Assembly (NCBI RefSeq): GCF_014204795.1
Contig: NZ_JACHMB010000001.1
Coordinates: 10,676,501-10,740,500 of the forward strand
Reading direction: 5' to 3'
Length of the DNA: 64,000 nt
Source of the DNA: Nonomuraea jabiensis
Lineage (GTDB): Bacteria; Actinomycetota; Actinomycetes; Streptosporangiales; Streptosporangiaceae
Shown piece by piece: positions 8,660-17,893 of the stretch (its first letter is position 1; every line of letters begins with the position of its first letter). The position numbers and the translations under genes are program-made. Under the pieces are notes generated by a model that was not told the origin of the DNA, searched no databases, and saw only the letters and a program-made list of their open reading frames with translations.

Positions 8660-9703
8660 GTGGAGTCAGCGACCGTTGAACGGCGCCCGCCGGGGCGGTG
8701 GGCGGTCTTGGGGTTGTTGGTGCGGCGCTTCCGTGTAGAGGCGTTCGCGTTCGTCATGGCCACCGGGATCGTGTCCAAGGCGCTGGACATGGGCGGCACG
8801 CGGATGGTTTCCGCGGCGCTGCTGGTGGTGGCGGGAGCCGGTTTCGTGACGTTGGCTCTGGCGTACGGGTGGTGGCTGCTGCGCCGGCGAACGTGGTCGG
8901 CGGAAGGTGGCTTCGCCGTCCTGACGATCGCGGCGGCATCGAACGTGCTGGCGAGCCGGATCCTGGCGGCCGGCCACATCGGTGTCGCCGTCGTGCTGCT
9001 GATGTTCGGTGCGGCGGTATGGGCGGTGCTGACCTACAGCGTGCCGCTCCGGCTGATCGTCTCCGGCGAACGTCATCAGGCGGACGGGAGCTGGTTCGTG
9101 TGGGTGGTCGGCACCCAGTCCGTCGCGGTCGCCACGGCAACGCTGACCAGGCTCTTCCCCAGTGCGGCATTGGCTGTGCCGGCGTCGGTGTGCTGGGCGA
9201 TCGGGCTCGTGCAGTACCTGCTGATCGCCGCGATCGTGCTGGCCCGGCTGCTGGCGCGCCCGCTGAGGGCGGAGGAGCTCCGGCCGCACTACTGGATCTT
9301 CATGGGCGCCGCTGCGATCAGCGTCCTGGCCGGGGCACAGCTGCTGAACCTCCCGCCGGGCGTCGGCGTGGTGCCGCGCGAGTTCATCGCCGGGGTGTCG
9401 CTCATGCTGTGGGCGTTCTGCAGCTGGCTGATCCCCTTGCTGGTCGCCCTGGGAGTATGGCGGCATGTGCGGCGCCGCGTACCACTGCGCTGGGAGTGGG
9501 GCCTGTGGAGCATGGTCTTCCCGATCGGCATGTACGGCGTCGCGACCCGCGAACTCGGACACTCCACCGGAATGTCGTGGATAGCCGCGCTGGGCGACGG
9601 CGAAGTCTGGCCGGCCGCCGCTGTCTGGCTGATCGTTTTCAGCGCCATGATCAGAGCCTCGTTCCGTCTCCTGAGCGACAACCGCGCGCCACGGATGCCA
9701 TGA
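8660..9703 (+). CDS. TDT-family (TehA / C4-dicarboxylate) transporter
   Basis: The protein has 347 residues and about ten hydrophobic segments. It begins the membrane part with FVMATGIVSKAL, the signature-like start of TDT-family carriers (tellurite resistance TehA, malate transporter Mae1, SLAC1 fold). The start GTG follows a GGGGA ribosome site (8651-8655). It stands alone between pseudogenes. The substrate cannot be read from the sequence; dicarboxylate, sulfite or anion channel activity are all known in the family. An apparent long fusion with upstream sequence is not real, because the upstream part belongs to the decayed enzyme before it. Confidence 0.75.
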   Translation: MESATVERRPPGRWAVLGLLVRRFRVEAFAFVMATGIVSKALDMGGTRMVSAALLVVAGAGFVTLALAYGWWLLRRRTWSAEGGFAVLTIAAASNVLASRILAAGHIGVAVVLLMFGAAVWAVLTYSVPLRLIVSGERHQADGSWFVWVVGTQSVAVATATLTRLFPSAALAVPASVCWAIGLVQYLLIAAIVLARLLARPLRAEELRPHYWIFMGAAAISVLAGAQLLNLPPGVGVVPREFIAGVSLMLWAFCSWLIPLLVALGVWRHVRRRVPLRWEWGLWSMVFPIGMYGVATRELGHSTGMSWIAALGDGEVWPAAAVWLIVFSAMIRASFRLLSDNRAPRMP

Positions 9704-9799
9704 CAGCACGTCACACGCGGGACGCGAGCCGAGAGGCACCGCAAGCCGATCGACACAGGCGCCCCGAGGGCAGGGTGACCTGAGGGACAGCGCTTTCCC

Positions 9800-10060
9800 G
9801 CAGCACTTCGACCAGGCCGTCCATGGTGTGAGCAGGAGGCGTCGGTCGGGCGGTTTCGCGGGCGAGGAGGATCTTAAGCAGGTCCTGCGGTGCGTCCCGC
9901 ATGAGGTTGTGCCCGCCGTCCAGCACGTACGTCTCCCACGCGAGATCCTCGCGTAGCCGCTGGTAGACGGGCGTGAAGGGGACTCGCCGTCGCCCGGCAC
10001 CATGGCGTCCAGGTACACCAGGGCAGCCACGCGGGCCGGCGCTCGCCCTCATCCGCACCC
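9800..10060 (-). pseudogene. C-terminal remnant of an alpha/beta-hydrolase
   Basis: Read on the minus strand, one frame gives AALVYLDAMVPGDGES (about 10027-9980). After a shift, another gives FTPVYQRLREDLAWETYV and then LDGGHNLMRDAPQDLLKILL (down to about 9860). The GGHNLMRDAP piece is the catalytic-histidine region of alpha/beta-hydrolases, and the earlier piece is the strand before the acid residue. The N-terminal half with the nucleophile elbow is missing. It is a frameshifted fragment, not a gene. Confidence 0.6.
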
Positions 10061-10131
10061 ACCTCGTAATGCATCGCGAGGTTCGGTCAAGTACAAGGTG
10101 TAGGCACTGTTGAACGAAGGGAGCCCAGCTC

Positions 10132-10382
10132 GTGCGGCCCGACCAGGAGAAACCGGCGGACCCGTTAACACGGACGCAGGCTTTCGAAGACTTCTACCTG
10201 CGGCACTTCGACATGATGACGCGGTTCGTTGCACGGCGGATAGGCAACCCACACACGTGGGCGATCTCGCGGAAGCAGGGCTTGCACCATGCGGACAGCA
10301 TGTTGGCGTTGTCATGATCAGGCGTAGAAGTCAGCGCGGGCCCGCGCCGGCGGCAGCGGGGGCAGAGCAGGCCCAGCTCTGA
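10132..10382 (+). pseudogene. N-terminal remnant of a sigma-70 (ECF-type) factor
   Basis: The start reads FEDFYLRHFDMMTRFVARRIGNPH, here split as FEDFYLRHFD and MMTRFVARRIGNPH, typical of sigma region 2.1-2.2 in ECF sigma factors. The family would continue with a VADL-TAEVF motif; a shifted frame carries the equivalent HVGDLAEAGL. The rest of region 2 and all of region 4 are lost and the frames stop within about 100 bases. It is a truncated and frameshifted remnant. Confidence 0.55.
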
Positions 10383-10551
10383 TGGAGGCTGCGTGGGCGG
10401 TTCTGTGGGCGGCGGCACCCCTGCTCGCGCCATGGCTTGGGCCCGCGGTCGTTGAAGACGACGCGCCGTTCAAGGCCGGATCTCCACCACCGACGGGACG
10501 TAACCCACCGTTGGTCACAGCGACTCCACGACACGCCGACCTGACAAAGCA

Positions 10552-12050
10552 CTACTGGTCGGTCAGTTGGAGGGTGGCGAGTTCTGATCTGGAGGTGACT
10601 CCCAGTTTGGGGTAGGCCTTGTAGAGGTGGTGGCCGACGGTTCGTGGGCTCAGGAAGAGCTGTGTCGCGGTTGGTCAGGCCCTGGGCGGCCAGTCGGGTG
10701 ATCTGCGTGAGCTGGGAGAGAACACCTTGGGTCCGTCCGCGTGTGACGGCCAGACCGGTGGCGTCGAGTTCGATGCCGGCACGTTCGGCCCAGGGCCTGG
10801 CGTTGATGTGATCGAAGATCGCCAGTGCGGCGCGCAGGTGCTCGCGGGCCTCGGCTTTGCGCGCGCCCGGCGCAGCCACTCCCCGTACAGGAGCATCGTG
10901 CGGGCGTGTTCGAACGGCCTGCTGTCGTGTTCGTGGCTGCGCAGCGCGGCGGCATAATGTGCCTCCGCCCGCTCGTCGGGTGAGAGCAGAGCCCGGCAGC
11001 GTTCGATGAGGGCGTCGATGGACGCCTGCCTGACGCGGCGGGCGACGTCCTCGAAGCGGGTGTACGGGCCGGTCGCCCGCTCGGGCACACCGATCCGTAC
11101 TGCTGCCTCGATCAGGTCGGGGGCGCTGCGTTCACCGGATAGTTGATGGCGCCCGTCCCCCCAGGCCGAGGGGCTCGAGCCGCTCCAGTGCCGCCTCCGC
11201 CCGGCCGTACCCGAGGTCGAGCAGGCCGAGCGCCCATTCGGCCCGGTGCATGCCGGGCGGGAAGACCCGGTCGCGGGAGCCGGTTCGGGTGCCGGCCGCC
11301 AGGCCGCAGGTGTGTGCCTCGTCGCCTTCGATCGCGGCGTGGTAGGCCAGTACACCGCTCGCGAGGCTGATCCACTGCCACTGGCCGGTGTCCTGCGCGA
11401 TGCTGAGCGCCTCGGTGGCGCTGGCTACGGCGTCGCGGTGCCGCCCGAGCATGGCCTCGGTCATGGCCGCGTGATAGAGCGCCGCGAACAGGTCTGCGAT
11501 CGCCCCCCGCGCTCGGTTGTCGGCGACGACGGTGTTCGCGAGGTCGAGTGACCAGGTGTCCAGGCTCGAACGAGACGATCCAGTCGAGCAGCTGATGCAC
11601 CGGCACAAGCGAACCGCCCTCGTCCAACTGCAGGGCGTCGAGGTGCCCGGCGGCTTGGACGGCCATGTCGAGGTCGCCCGCGAACCAGGCGTTCCCTACC
11701 GCTTCCATCACCATACCGATGGCACTGTGGCGATCACTCCTGGCAGCCTCGGCGAGCAGCAGGTCGTTCGCTCCCCGGAGCGAACCGTTCCCGGCCCTGG
11801 CTGCCGCCAGCACCCGGACGAGCCTGGCACGCGCAACGGGGCGGGTGACGTACGGCACCGCCCGCTCGGCCAGGGCACGGGCGGTGTCGAGCTGCCCGGC
11901 CTGTGCGGCCGATGCGGCCGCCGGCACCGGCGCCCGTACGAGGGCGCTGACAACGCCCGGACGGCCATGGAGGCGTACCTTGTGTGGGAGTTCGGCCTGG
12001 TCGGGCAGCTCGAGCGGGACGGCACCCACCACTTCCGGGTGGTCCGGTGA
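10552..12050 (-). pseudogene. Decayed LuxR-family (LAL-type) regulator, C-terminal half
   Basis: Minus-strand pieces in at least four frames line up as the TPR-like middle and LuxR helix-turn-helix of a large regulator. They include AQAGQLDTARALAERAVPYV (about 11905-11846), LLDWIVSFEPGH, ASATEALSIAQDTGQWQW (about 11440-11380), GPYTRFEDVARRVRQAS (about 11071-11021), and a split HTH around QLTQITRLAAQGLTNR followed in another frame by FLSPRTVGHHLYKAYPKLGV, ending at a TAG (10552-10554). The N-terminal ATPase domain is absent, because the intact neighbour begins its stop codon at 12055. The many shifts and the missing half mean it is not functional. Confidence 0.75.
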
Positions 12051-12054
12051 GCCG

Positions 12055-13419
12055 TCAACCCCGGCGGTGGGCGGCCCCCGGATGGGTGGCGGGCAACCGG
12101 TGGACGCCCGGGCCGAGCAGCCGCTCGCGCAGCGTCGTGTCCTCGTAGGAGGTCCGGTAGCGGCCCCTGCGCTGCAGCTCGGGCACGACCAGCTCGATGA
12201 AGTCCTCGGCGGTGCCCGGTGACAGGTACTGCATGAGGTTGAACCCGGTCGCGCCGGTCTCGTCGGCCCAGCGTTCGATCTCGTCCGCGACCCGCTCGGG
12301 CGTGCCGGCGGCGAAGAACGGGCCGCCCTGCCCGATGCGGCCCACGGAGTCGAGCACGTCGCGCACCCGCAGGCCACGGCCGGTCAGCGGGCGCACGGCC
12401 CGCTCGGTGAAGTCGCCGCCCCGGGCCACGATGTCGTCGATGAGCTCGTCCGGGTCGTAGGCGGCCAGGTCGATGCCGCTGCCCCGCTGGGCGAGGAAGC
12501 CTTCGGGGCGGATGTGCCGCTGCAGGTCGGCGATCTTGGCGTCCACCTCCTGCTGCGTGTGCGCCACGATCACCGATGCGCTGGGGAAGAACGTGATGTG
12601 TGAGGGGTCGCGGCCGTACGCCGCAGCGCGGCGGCGGGTGTCGGCGATGTCGTCGCGCAGCGCCTCCAGGGACGCGGCGCCGGTGAAGACCGCCTCGGCG
12701 TGCCTGGCCGCGAAGTCCTTGCCCCGGTCGGAGTTGCCCGCCTGGTAGAGGACGGGCGTGCGCTGCGGCGACGGCTCCGACAGGTGCGGCCCGGCCACCC
12801 TGAAGTGCTTGCCCACGTGGTCGATGGCGTGCACCTTGGCGGGATCGGTGTAGACGTGCCGTTCCCGGTCGCGGACCACGGCGTCGTCCTCCCAGCTGCC
12901 CTCCCACAGCTTGTAGAGCACCTCCAGGTACTCCTCGGCGATCTCGTAGCGCAGGTCGTGCTCGATCTCGTCGTCGAGCCCGAAGTTACGGGCGGCGCCG
13001 CGCAGGTAGGAGGTGACGACGTTCCAGGCGACGCGGCCCTTGGTGAGGTGGTCGAGGGTGGACATGCGGCGGGCGTGCGCGAACGGCGGCTCGTACGTGG
13101 TCGAGAACGTGACCGCGAACCCCAGGTGCTCGGTAACGGCGGCCATGGCGGGCACCACGAGCAGCGGGTCGTTGGCGGGGATCTGCACGGCCTCCCGGAT
13201 GGCGGTCTCGGGGCCACCGCGGAAGCGGTCATAGGCGCCCACGACGTCGGCCAGGAAGACGGCGTCGAACAGGCCGCGCTCCAGCAGCCTGGCCAGGTCC
13301 GTCCAGTACTCCAGGTCGGTGTAGCGGTGGCGGTTGTTGGCGGGGTGGGTCCACAGGCCGTGCTGGATGTGGCCGACGCAGTTCATCTCGAACAGGTTGA
13401 AGTGGATGATGCCGCTCAT
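12055..13419 (-). CDS. FMN-dependent monooxygenase, NtaA/SnaA/DszA family
   Basis: The protein has 454 residues, the usual length for this luciferase-like family. The N-terminal FNLFEMNCVGHIQHGLW and the internal GRVAWNVVTSY (flavin site) are family hallmarks. Relatives oxidise dibenzothiophene sulfone (DszA), nitrilotriacetate (NtaA) or pristinamycin precursors (SnaA), using reduced FMN from a separate reductase. Here it is the last gene of an operon with an SfnB-like oxidase and an oligopeptide-type ABC transporter, and it overlaps the oxidase by four bases. An SsuE-type reductase is encoded 11 kb away. The context suggests desulfurisation of an imported organosulfur compound; the substrate is unknown. 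Confidence 0.85.
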   Translation of the reverse strand: MSGIIHFNLFEMNCVGHIQHGLWTHPANNRHRYTDLEYWTDLARLLERGLFDAVFLADVVGAYDRFRGGPETAIREAVQIPANDPLLVVPAMAAVTEHLGFAVTFSTTYEPPFAHARRMSTLDHLTKGRVAWNVVTSYLRGAARNFGLDDEIEHDLRYEIAEEYLEVLYKLWEGSWEDDAVVRDRERHVYTDPAKVHAIDHVGKHFRVAGPHLSEPSPQRTPVLYQAGNSDRGKDFAARHAEAVFTGAASLEALRDDIADTRRRAAAYGRDPSHITFFPSASVIVAHTQQEVDAKIADLQRHIRPEGFLAQRGSGIDLAAYDPDELIDDIVARGGDFTERAVRPLTGRGLRVRDVLDSVGRIGQGGPFFAAGTPERVADEIERWADETGATGFNLMQYLSPGTAEDFIELVVPELQRRGRYRTSYEDTTLRERLLGPGVHRLPATHPGAAHRRG

Positions 13420-14594
13420 CTAGGAAAGCTCCTGGGGGCGATGCCGTTGAGGTGGTAGTCGCCGACGTCGTGCACCTTGGCGCGCCGCGGGTCGTGGACG
13501 GTGTGGGTGCGGGCGTTGCGCCAGTGCCGGTCCAGGCCGAGCGGGAGCCGAGCGGCGCTGGCCCCGGCCAGCTCGAACCACTCGGCGCTCACCCGATTGG
13601 CGGCGCGGTCGGCCTGCGCGCGGGCGGCGGCCATCGCGACGGCCGCCTCCGCCGCGAGCGCGGGCAGCTCTTCGGGCGGGGCCGATCTGGCCCGGTCCAC
13701 GGCGTCGCCGGCGCTCTCCAGCAGCGCGCGGGCGGCCCTGGTCAGCACGGCCAGCTCGCCGAAGAGCTGTACGACGACCGGGTCCTCGACCACCTTCTCC
13801 GCCTGGGCGCCTGGCCAGCCGCCCTTGACGTACCCGCGCAGGAAGGCGGCGGCGTCGGCGAGCGCGCCCTCCGCGATGCCCGTGTCGATGGCGGCGTGGA
13901 TGAGCAGGCCGAAGCTGCGGAACGTGCTGACGTCGTCGCGGCGCACCGGCATGACGCGGTCGGCGGGCACGAACACGTCCTCCAGCAGGACGGTGCCGCT
14001 GGCCGTGGTGCGCTGGCCGAAGCCGTCCCAGTCGTCCACGACCGTGAGGCCGGGGGTGTCGCGGGGCACGAACGCCACACTGTGCGAGTCCTCGTCGAGC
14101 GCGGTCACCGGGATCCAGTGGGCGAACAGCGCCCCGGTCGAGTAGATCTTCCGGCCGGAGATGAGGTAGCCGCCGTCGTGCGGGCGCAGGGTGGCGCGCT
14201 CGCGTTCGCCGTCGGGGCCGCGGGCGTCCACCGCGGCGTTGCCGAGGCGGCGCCCGGCGAGGACCTCGGCGTGGAAGAACGCCTGCTGGCCGGGGGTGCC
14301 GTGCTCGCGCAGCGAGTCGAGGTACCAGAAGTGGTTCTGGGGGATCTGCCCGATGCTGGCGTCGGCGGCCGACAGCTCCCTGATGACGGAGCCGAGCGTG
14401 GCGGTGCGCACCCCGGCGCCGCCGTGCTCGGCGGGGACGGTGATGCCGAGCAGGCCGCTGTCCGACAGCGCCTCGATCTCGGCCACGGGCAGGACGCGCT
14501 CGGCGTCACGCCGCGCCGCGCCTGCCGCGAAGCTCGCGGCCAGCTCGCGGGCGACCGCGATCGCCTCCTCGTCGGTTTTGATCACATGTGCCAT
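13416..14594 (-). CDS. SfnB-like acyl-CoA-dehydrogenase-fold monooxygenase
   Basis: The protein has 392 residues with the acyl-CoA dehydrogenase three-domain layout: N-terminal helices, a middle beta domain with GYLISGRKIYSTG and DDWDGFGQRTTASGTV, and a C-terminal helical domain ending LDRHWRNARTHTVHDP. The IGQIPQNHFWYLDSLR segment near residues 95-112 is typical of SfnB/DszC proteins. These use reduced flavin and oxygen rather than dehydrogenating CoA esters. It overlaps the downstream monooxygenase gene by four bases and closely follows the ATPase gene. Oxidation of a sulfur compound such as a sulfide, sulfone or sulfonate is likely, but the substrate is not evident. Confidence 0.8.
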   Translation of the reverse strand: MAHVIKTDEEAIAVARELAASFAAGAARRDAERVLPVAEIEALSDSGLLGITVPAEHGGAGVRTATLGSVIRELSAADASIGQIPQNHFWYLDSLREHGTPGQQAFFHAEVLAGRRLGNAAVDARGPDGERERATLRPHDGGYLISGRKIYSTGALFAHWIPVTALDEDSHSVAFVPRDTPGLTVVDDWDGFGQRTTASGTVLLEDVFVPADRVMPVRRDDVSTFRSFGLLIHAAIDTGIAEGALADAAAFLRGYVKGGWPGAQAEKVVEDPVVVQLFGELAVLTRAARALLESAGDAVDRARSAPPEELPALAAEAAVAMAAARAQADRAANRVSAEWFELAGASAARLPLGLDRHWRNARTHTVHDPRRAKVHDVGDYHLNGIAPRSFPR

Positions 14595-14595
14595 G

Positions 14596-16164
14596 TCACG
14601 CCACCGCCAGTCTCGGGATCGCCGCCACGAGTTCCTTCGTGTACGGGTGCGCGGGCTCGCGGAAGACCGTCCCGACCGGCCCTTCCTCGACCACGCTCCC
14701 GTCCTTCATGACCAGCACCCGGTCGCACAGGTGGTGGACCACGCCCAGGTCGTGGGAGATGAACAGGTAGGCCACGCCCGTCTCCCGCTGCACGTCCTCC
14801 AGCAGGTCGAGGACCTGCGCCTGCACCGACACGTCGAGCGCCGAGACCGGCTCGTCGCACACGATCACCGACGGCGACGGGGCCAGGGCCCGCGCGATGG
14901 CCACGCGCTGCCGCTGCCCGCCGGACAGCTTCAGCGGCCGGCGCGCCAGGTGCTCCTCGCCGAGCCCCACCAGTTCCAGCAGCTCGACGGAGCGGGCGCG
15001 GCGGCGCTCGCGCGGCACGCCCGCCACCGCCAGGGCCTCGGCGAGCACCTTGGCGACGGTGTAGCGGGGGTCGAAGGAGGCCAGGGTGTCCTGGTAGACA
15101 ACCTGGACATCGCGGCGCAGGCCCGGGTCGTGTCCGGTCCAGGGGCGGCCGTGCACCTCGACCGTGCCGGTGTCGGGCCTGGTGAGCCCGAGGGCGATGC
15201 GGGCGGTGGTGGTCTTGCCCGAGCCTGACTCGCCGACGATCCCCAGGGTCTCGCCCGCGCGCAGTTCGAACGACACCCCCTGCACCGCGACCCGGCCGCC
15301 GAATGACTTGCCGACGCTGTCGGCCCGCACCACGACCTCGCCGGGGGCGGGGCGCGGGTCCGCGGGGGCGGTGCTGGACAGGCGGGTGCCCTTGGTGTGC
15401 TCGGCCGGGATCGCCCGCAACAGGCGCCGGGTGTACTCGTGAGCAGGACGGGTGAGCACCTCGCCGGTCGGCCCCTGCTCGACGATCACTCCGTCCTTCA
15501 TGACGGCCACCCGGTCGGCCAGCCGGGCCACCACGGCCAGGTCGTGGCTGATCACCAGCAGCGACCTGCCCTCGGCTTTGATCCCGGCCAGCAGGTCCAG
15601 CACCTGCGCCTGGATCGTGACGTCCAGGGCCGTGGTGGGCTCGTCCGCGATGACGAGCTCGGGGTCTGCGGCCAGCGCGGCGGCGATCAGCGCGCGCTGC
15701 CGCAGCCCGCCCGACAGCTCGTACGGGAGCTGCCCGGCGCGCAGTTCGGGCTCCGGCACGCCGACGGCGGTCAGCAACTCCACCACCCGGGCCCGGCGGC
15801 GCGCGCCGGACAGGCCGGTGTGGGTGGTGAGGACCTCCTCGATCTCCTTGCCGACCTTGCGCAGCGGGTCCAGCGAGACCAGGGCGTCCTGGAGCACGAA
15901 GCCGATCCGGCCGCCGCGCAGGCGCCGCCAGCCGCGCTCGCGCAGGCGGGTGAGGTCCTGTCCGTCGAAGGTCAGCTCGCCGGCGGCGACGCGAGCGCCG
16001 CCTCCGGTGAGGCCGACCAGGGTGCGTGCGGTGACGCTCTTGCCGGAGCCGGACTCCCCGACCAGGGCCAGGCACTCCCCCGCCCCGATCTCGAACGACA
16101 CCCCGTGCACGACCGGTGTCGCGCCGAAGGTGACGCGCAGGTCGTCCACCTTGACCAGGCTCAC
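14596..16164 (-). CDS. Double ABC ATPase, Dpp/Opp DF type
   Basis: This 522-residue protein has two complete ATP-binding cassettes. The first has GESGSGKSVTA (about residues 37-47), LSGGLRQRALIA and LVIADEPTTALD. The second has GESGSGKTTTA, LSGGQRQRVAIA and VIVCDEPVSALD. It is equivalent to DppD plus DppF fused. It would power the two permeases encoded just upstream, at the inner membrane face. The start is the GTG at 16164, which overlaps the permease stop as GTGA; the open frame runs much further upstream only by chance. The transporter family carries peptides, nickel, glutathione and, in sulfur loci, organosulfur compounds. Confidence 0.88.
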   Translation of the reverse strand: MSLVKVDDLRVTFGATPVVHGVSFEIGAGECLALVGESGSGKSVTARTLVGLTGGGARVAAGELTFDGQDLTRLRERGWRRLRGGRIGFVLQDALVSLDPLRKVGKEIEEVLTTHTGLSGARRRARVVELLTAVGVPEPELRAGQLPYELSGGLRQRALIAAALAADPELVIADEPTTALDVTIQAQVLDLLAGIKAEGRSLLVISHDLAVVARLADRVAVMKDGVIVEQGPTGEVLTRPAHEYTRRLLRAIPAEHTKGTRLSSTAPADPRPAPGEVVVRADSVGKSFGGRVAVQGVSFELRAGETLGIVGESGSGKTTTARIALGLTRPDTGTVEVHGRPWTGHDPGLRRDVQVVYQDTLASFDPRYTVAKVLAEALAVAGVPRERRRARSVELLELVGLGEEHLARRPLKLSGGQRQRVAIARALAPSPSVIVCDEPVSALDVSVQAQVLDLLEDVQRETGVAYLFISHDLGVVHHLCDRVLVMKDGSVVEEGPVGTVFREPAHPYTKELVAAIPRLAVA

Positions 16165-16964
16165 CCGGTCCTCCCTTCCGATCGCAATCTGAGTGCCCGG
16201 CCGACCACGGTCACGCTGATCACCGTCAGCGTGATCGCCAGGCCGGGGAAGACGCCGTACCACCAGGCCCGCGAGATGAAGTTGCGGGCGGTGGACAGCA
16301 TGGAGCCCCACTCGGGTTCCGGAGGCGGCGTGCCGAGTCCCAGGAAGCTCAGCGCCGAGCCGGCCACCAGGGCGGTGCCGACGCCGATGGTGGCCAGGAT
16401 CAGCACCGGCTTGACGGCGTTCGGCAGCACGTGGCGCAGGATCACGCGCGGCCCTGGCAGTCCCAGCGCGTACGCCGCCTCGACGTAGCTCGCCCGGCGG
16501 ATGGCCAGCGTCTGGGCGCGGACGAGGCGGGCGTAGGAGGGGATGTTGGCCACGCCGATGGCGAGGATGGCGTTGGCGGTGCCGCCGCCCGCCACGGTGA
16601 TGACGACGAGGGCCAGCAGCAGCTCGGGGAAGGCCATGCCGAAGTCGGACAGGCGCATGATGACGTTCTCGACGAGCCGGTTGCCCAGCCCGGCAGCCAG
16701 GCCGAGCAGCCCGCCGAAGACCAGGGCGACGGCGATCGCGCCGAAGCCGAGCAGCAGCGAGGCGCGCGTGCCGTGCACGACGCGGGCCAGCACGTCGCGG
16801 CCGTTCTCGTCGGTGCCGAGCAGGTGCGCGGCGCTGGGGGCCTGGAGGGTGGCGCCGCTGTCCACGGCGAGCGGGTCCTGGCCGGTGAACAGGCCCGGCG
16901 CGAGCGCGGCCAGGACCAGCACGGTCAGGACTGCCGCGGCGAGCCACACGCCGACCCGGTTCAC
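16161..16964 (-). CDS. ABC transporter permease, DppC type
   Basis: The protein has 267 residues, beginning with one membrane helix and the conserved LLGTDENGRDVLARVVHGTR region. The EAA loop appears as YVEAAYALGLPGPRVILRHVLPN, here split as YVEAAYALGLPGPR and VILRHVLPN. Five further hydrophobic segments follow, and the C-terminal GLGTPPPEPEWG is typical of DppC. The GTG start overlaps the stop of the DppB gene, and its own stop overlaps the ATPase start. It forms the inner-membrane pore together with that DppB protein. Confidence 0.88.
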   Translation of the reverse strand: MNRVGVWLAAAVLTVLVLAALAPGLFTGQDPLAVDSGATLQAPSAAHLLGTDENGRDVLARVVHGTRASLLLGFGAIAVALVFGGLLGLAAGLGNRLVENVIMRLSDFGMAFPELLLALVVITVAGGGTANAILAIGVANIPSYARLVRAQTLAIRRASYVEAAYALGLPGPRVILRHVLPNAVKPVLILATIGVGTALVAGSALSFLGLGTPPPEPEWGSMLSTARNFISRAWWYGVFPGLAITLTVISVTVVGRALRLRSEGRTG

Positions 16965-17893
16965 GCTGTCTCCTTGAGGCGGGGGTCGATGACCAGGTAG
17001 AGCAGGTCGACCAGGAGGTTGACCAGGACGTAGACCAGCGCGGACAGCAGCACCACGCCGAGCACGAGCGGCAGGTCCTTGGCGTTCACGGCCGAGACGA
17101 GCAGACGGCCGATGCCCTGGCGGGTGAAGAGCGTCTCGGTGACGACGGCGCCGCCGAGCAGCGCGCCCAACCAGAAGCCGGTCATCGTGACCAGCGGGGT
17201 CAGGGCGTGCCGGAGCGCGTGACGCAGCCGTACGGCGGTGTCGCCCAGGCCGCGGGCGCGGGCGCTGACGATGAAGGGTTCGTCCAGCACCTCCTCCAGC
17301 GCCTCGCGCAGCACGTGGCCGAGCACGCCCGCGATCGGCAACGCCAGGCACAGCGCGGGCAGCACCAGCGAGGCCAGGCCCTGGCCGCCGGTCGAGGGGA
17401 ACAGTCCCAGACCGAAGGAGAAGACGGTCAGCAGCACGATGCCCAGCCAGAACGTCGGCGTCGAGGCCGCCACCAGCTCCGCCGCCGAGGCCAGACCGCG
17501 CCACCGGCGGCGCCCGGCGGTGGCCAGCGCGACCGCGATCGCCAGGAGCAGCCCGGTGACGGCGGCGGCCACGGCCAGCTCCACCGTGGCGGCGGCCTGC
17601 TCGCCGATGGCCCGGGTGACCGGGGTGTGCAGGCGGTAGGAGGTGCCGAAGTCGCCGTGCGCGATGCGCCACAGGTGGGCGGCGTACTGCTCGTACCAAG
17701 GGCGGTCGAGCCCGTACTCGGCCCTGACCTGGGCGAGCACCTCCGGGGTGGGGGCGGCGCCCTCACCCCCGACGACGGCCTCGGCCGGGTCGCCGGGGGT
17801 GAAGTGCACCACCAGGAAGGTCAGGGTCGCCGCACCCCACAGCACGCCGACCCCGGCCAGCAGGCGCCATCCGATGAACTTCAGGGTCTTCAT
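16961..17893 (-). CDS. ABC transporter permease, DppB type
   Basis: The protein has 310 residues, with an N-terminal helix followed by FLVVHFTPGDPAEAVV, the classic DppB start. The GDFGTSY motif, the EPFIVSARARGLG loop and a C-terminal LLVDLLYLVIDPRLK also match the family. Its ATG overlaps the stop of the second binding protein as ATGA, so it is translated together with it. It pairs with the DppC protein encoded next. Confidence 0.88.
   Translation of the reverse strand: MKTLKFIGWRLLAGVGVLWGAATLTFLVVHFTPGDPAEAVVGGEGAAPTPEVLAQVRAEYGLDRPWYEQYAAHLWRIAHGDFGTSYRLHTPVTRAIGEQAAATVELAVAAAVTGLLLAIAVALATAGRRRWRGLASAAELVAASTPTFWLGIVLLTVFSFGLGLFPSTGGQGLASLVLPALCLALPIAGVLGHVLREALEEVLDEPFIVSARARGLGDTAVRLRHALRHALTPLVTMTGFWLGALLGGAVVTETLFTRQGIGRLLVSAVNAKDLPLVLGVVLLSALVYVLVNLLVDLLYLVIDPRLKETA

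Noticed and set aside
7964-9703. A 579-codon open frame that looks like a thiamine enzyme fused to a TDT transporter
   Set aside because: The upstream part belongs to a frameshifted pseudogene whose own stop is at 8487-8489 in another frame; the transporter has its own GTG and ribosome site at 8660.
8666-10030. 454-codon minus-strand frame opposite the TDT transporter
   Set aside because: Its composition is that of antisense GC-rich DNA; only the first few codons (hydrolase remnant) have a protein match.
16165-16947. Upstream extension of the first double ATPase frame
   Set aside because: It is the out-of-frame shadow of the DppC permease gene; the ATPase starts at the GTG overlapping the permease stop.
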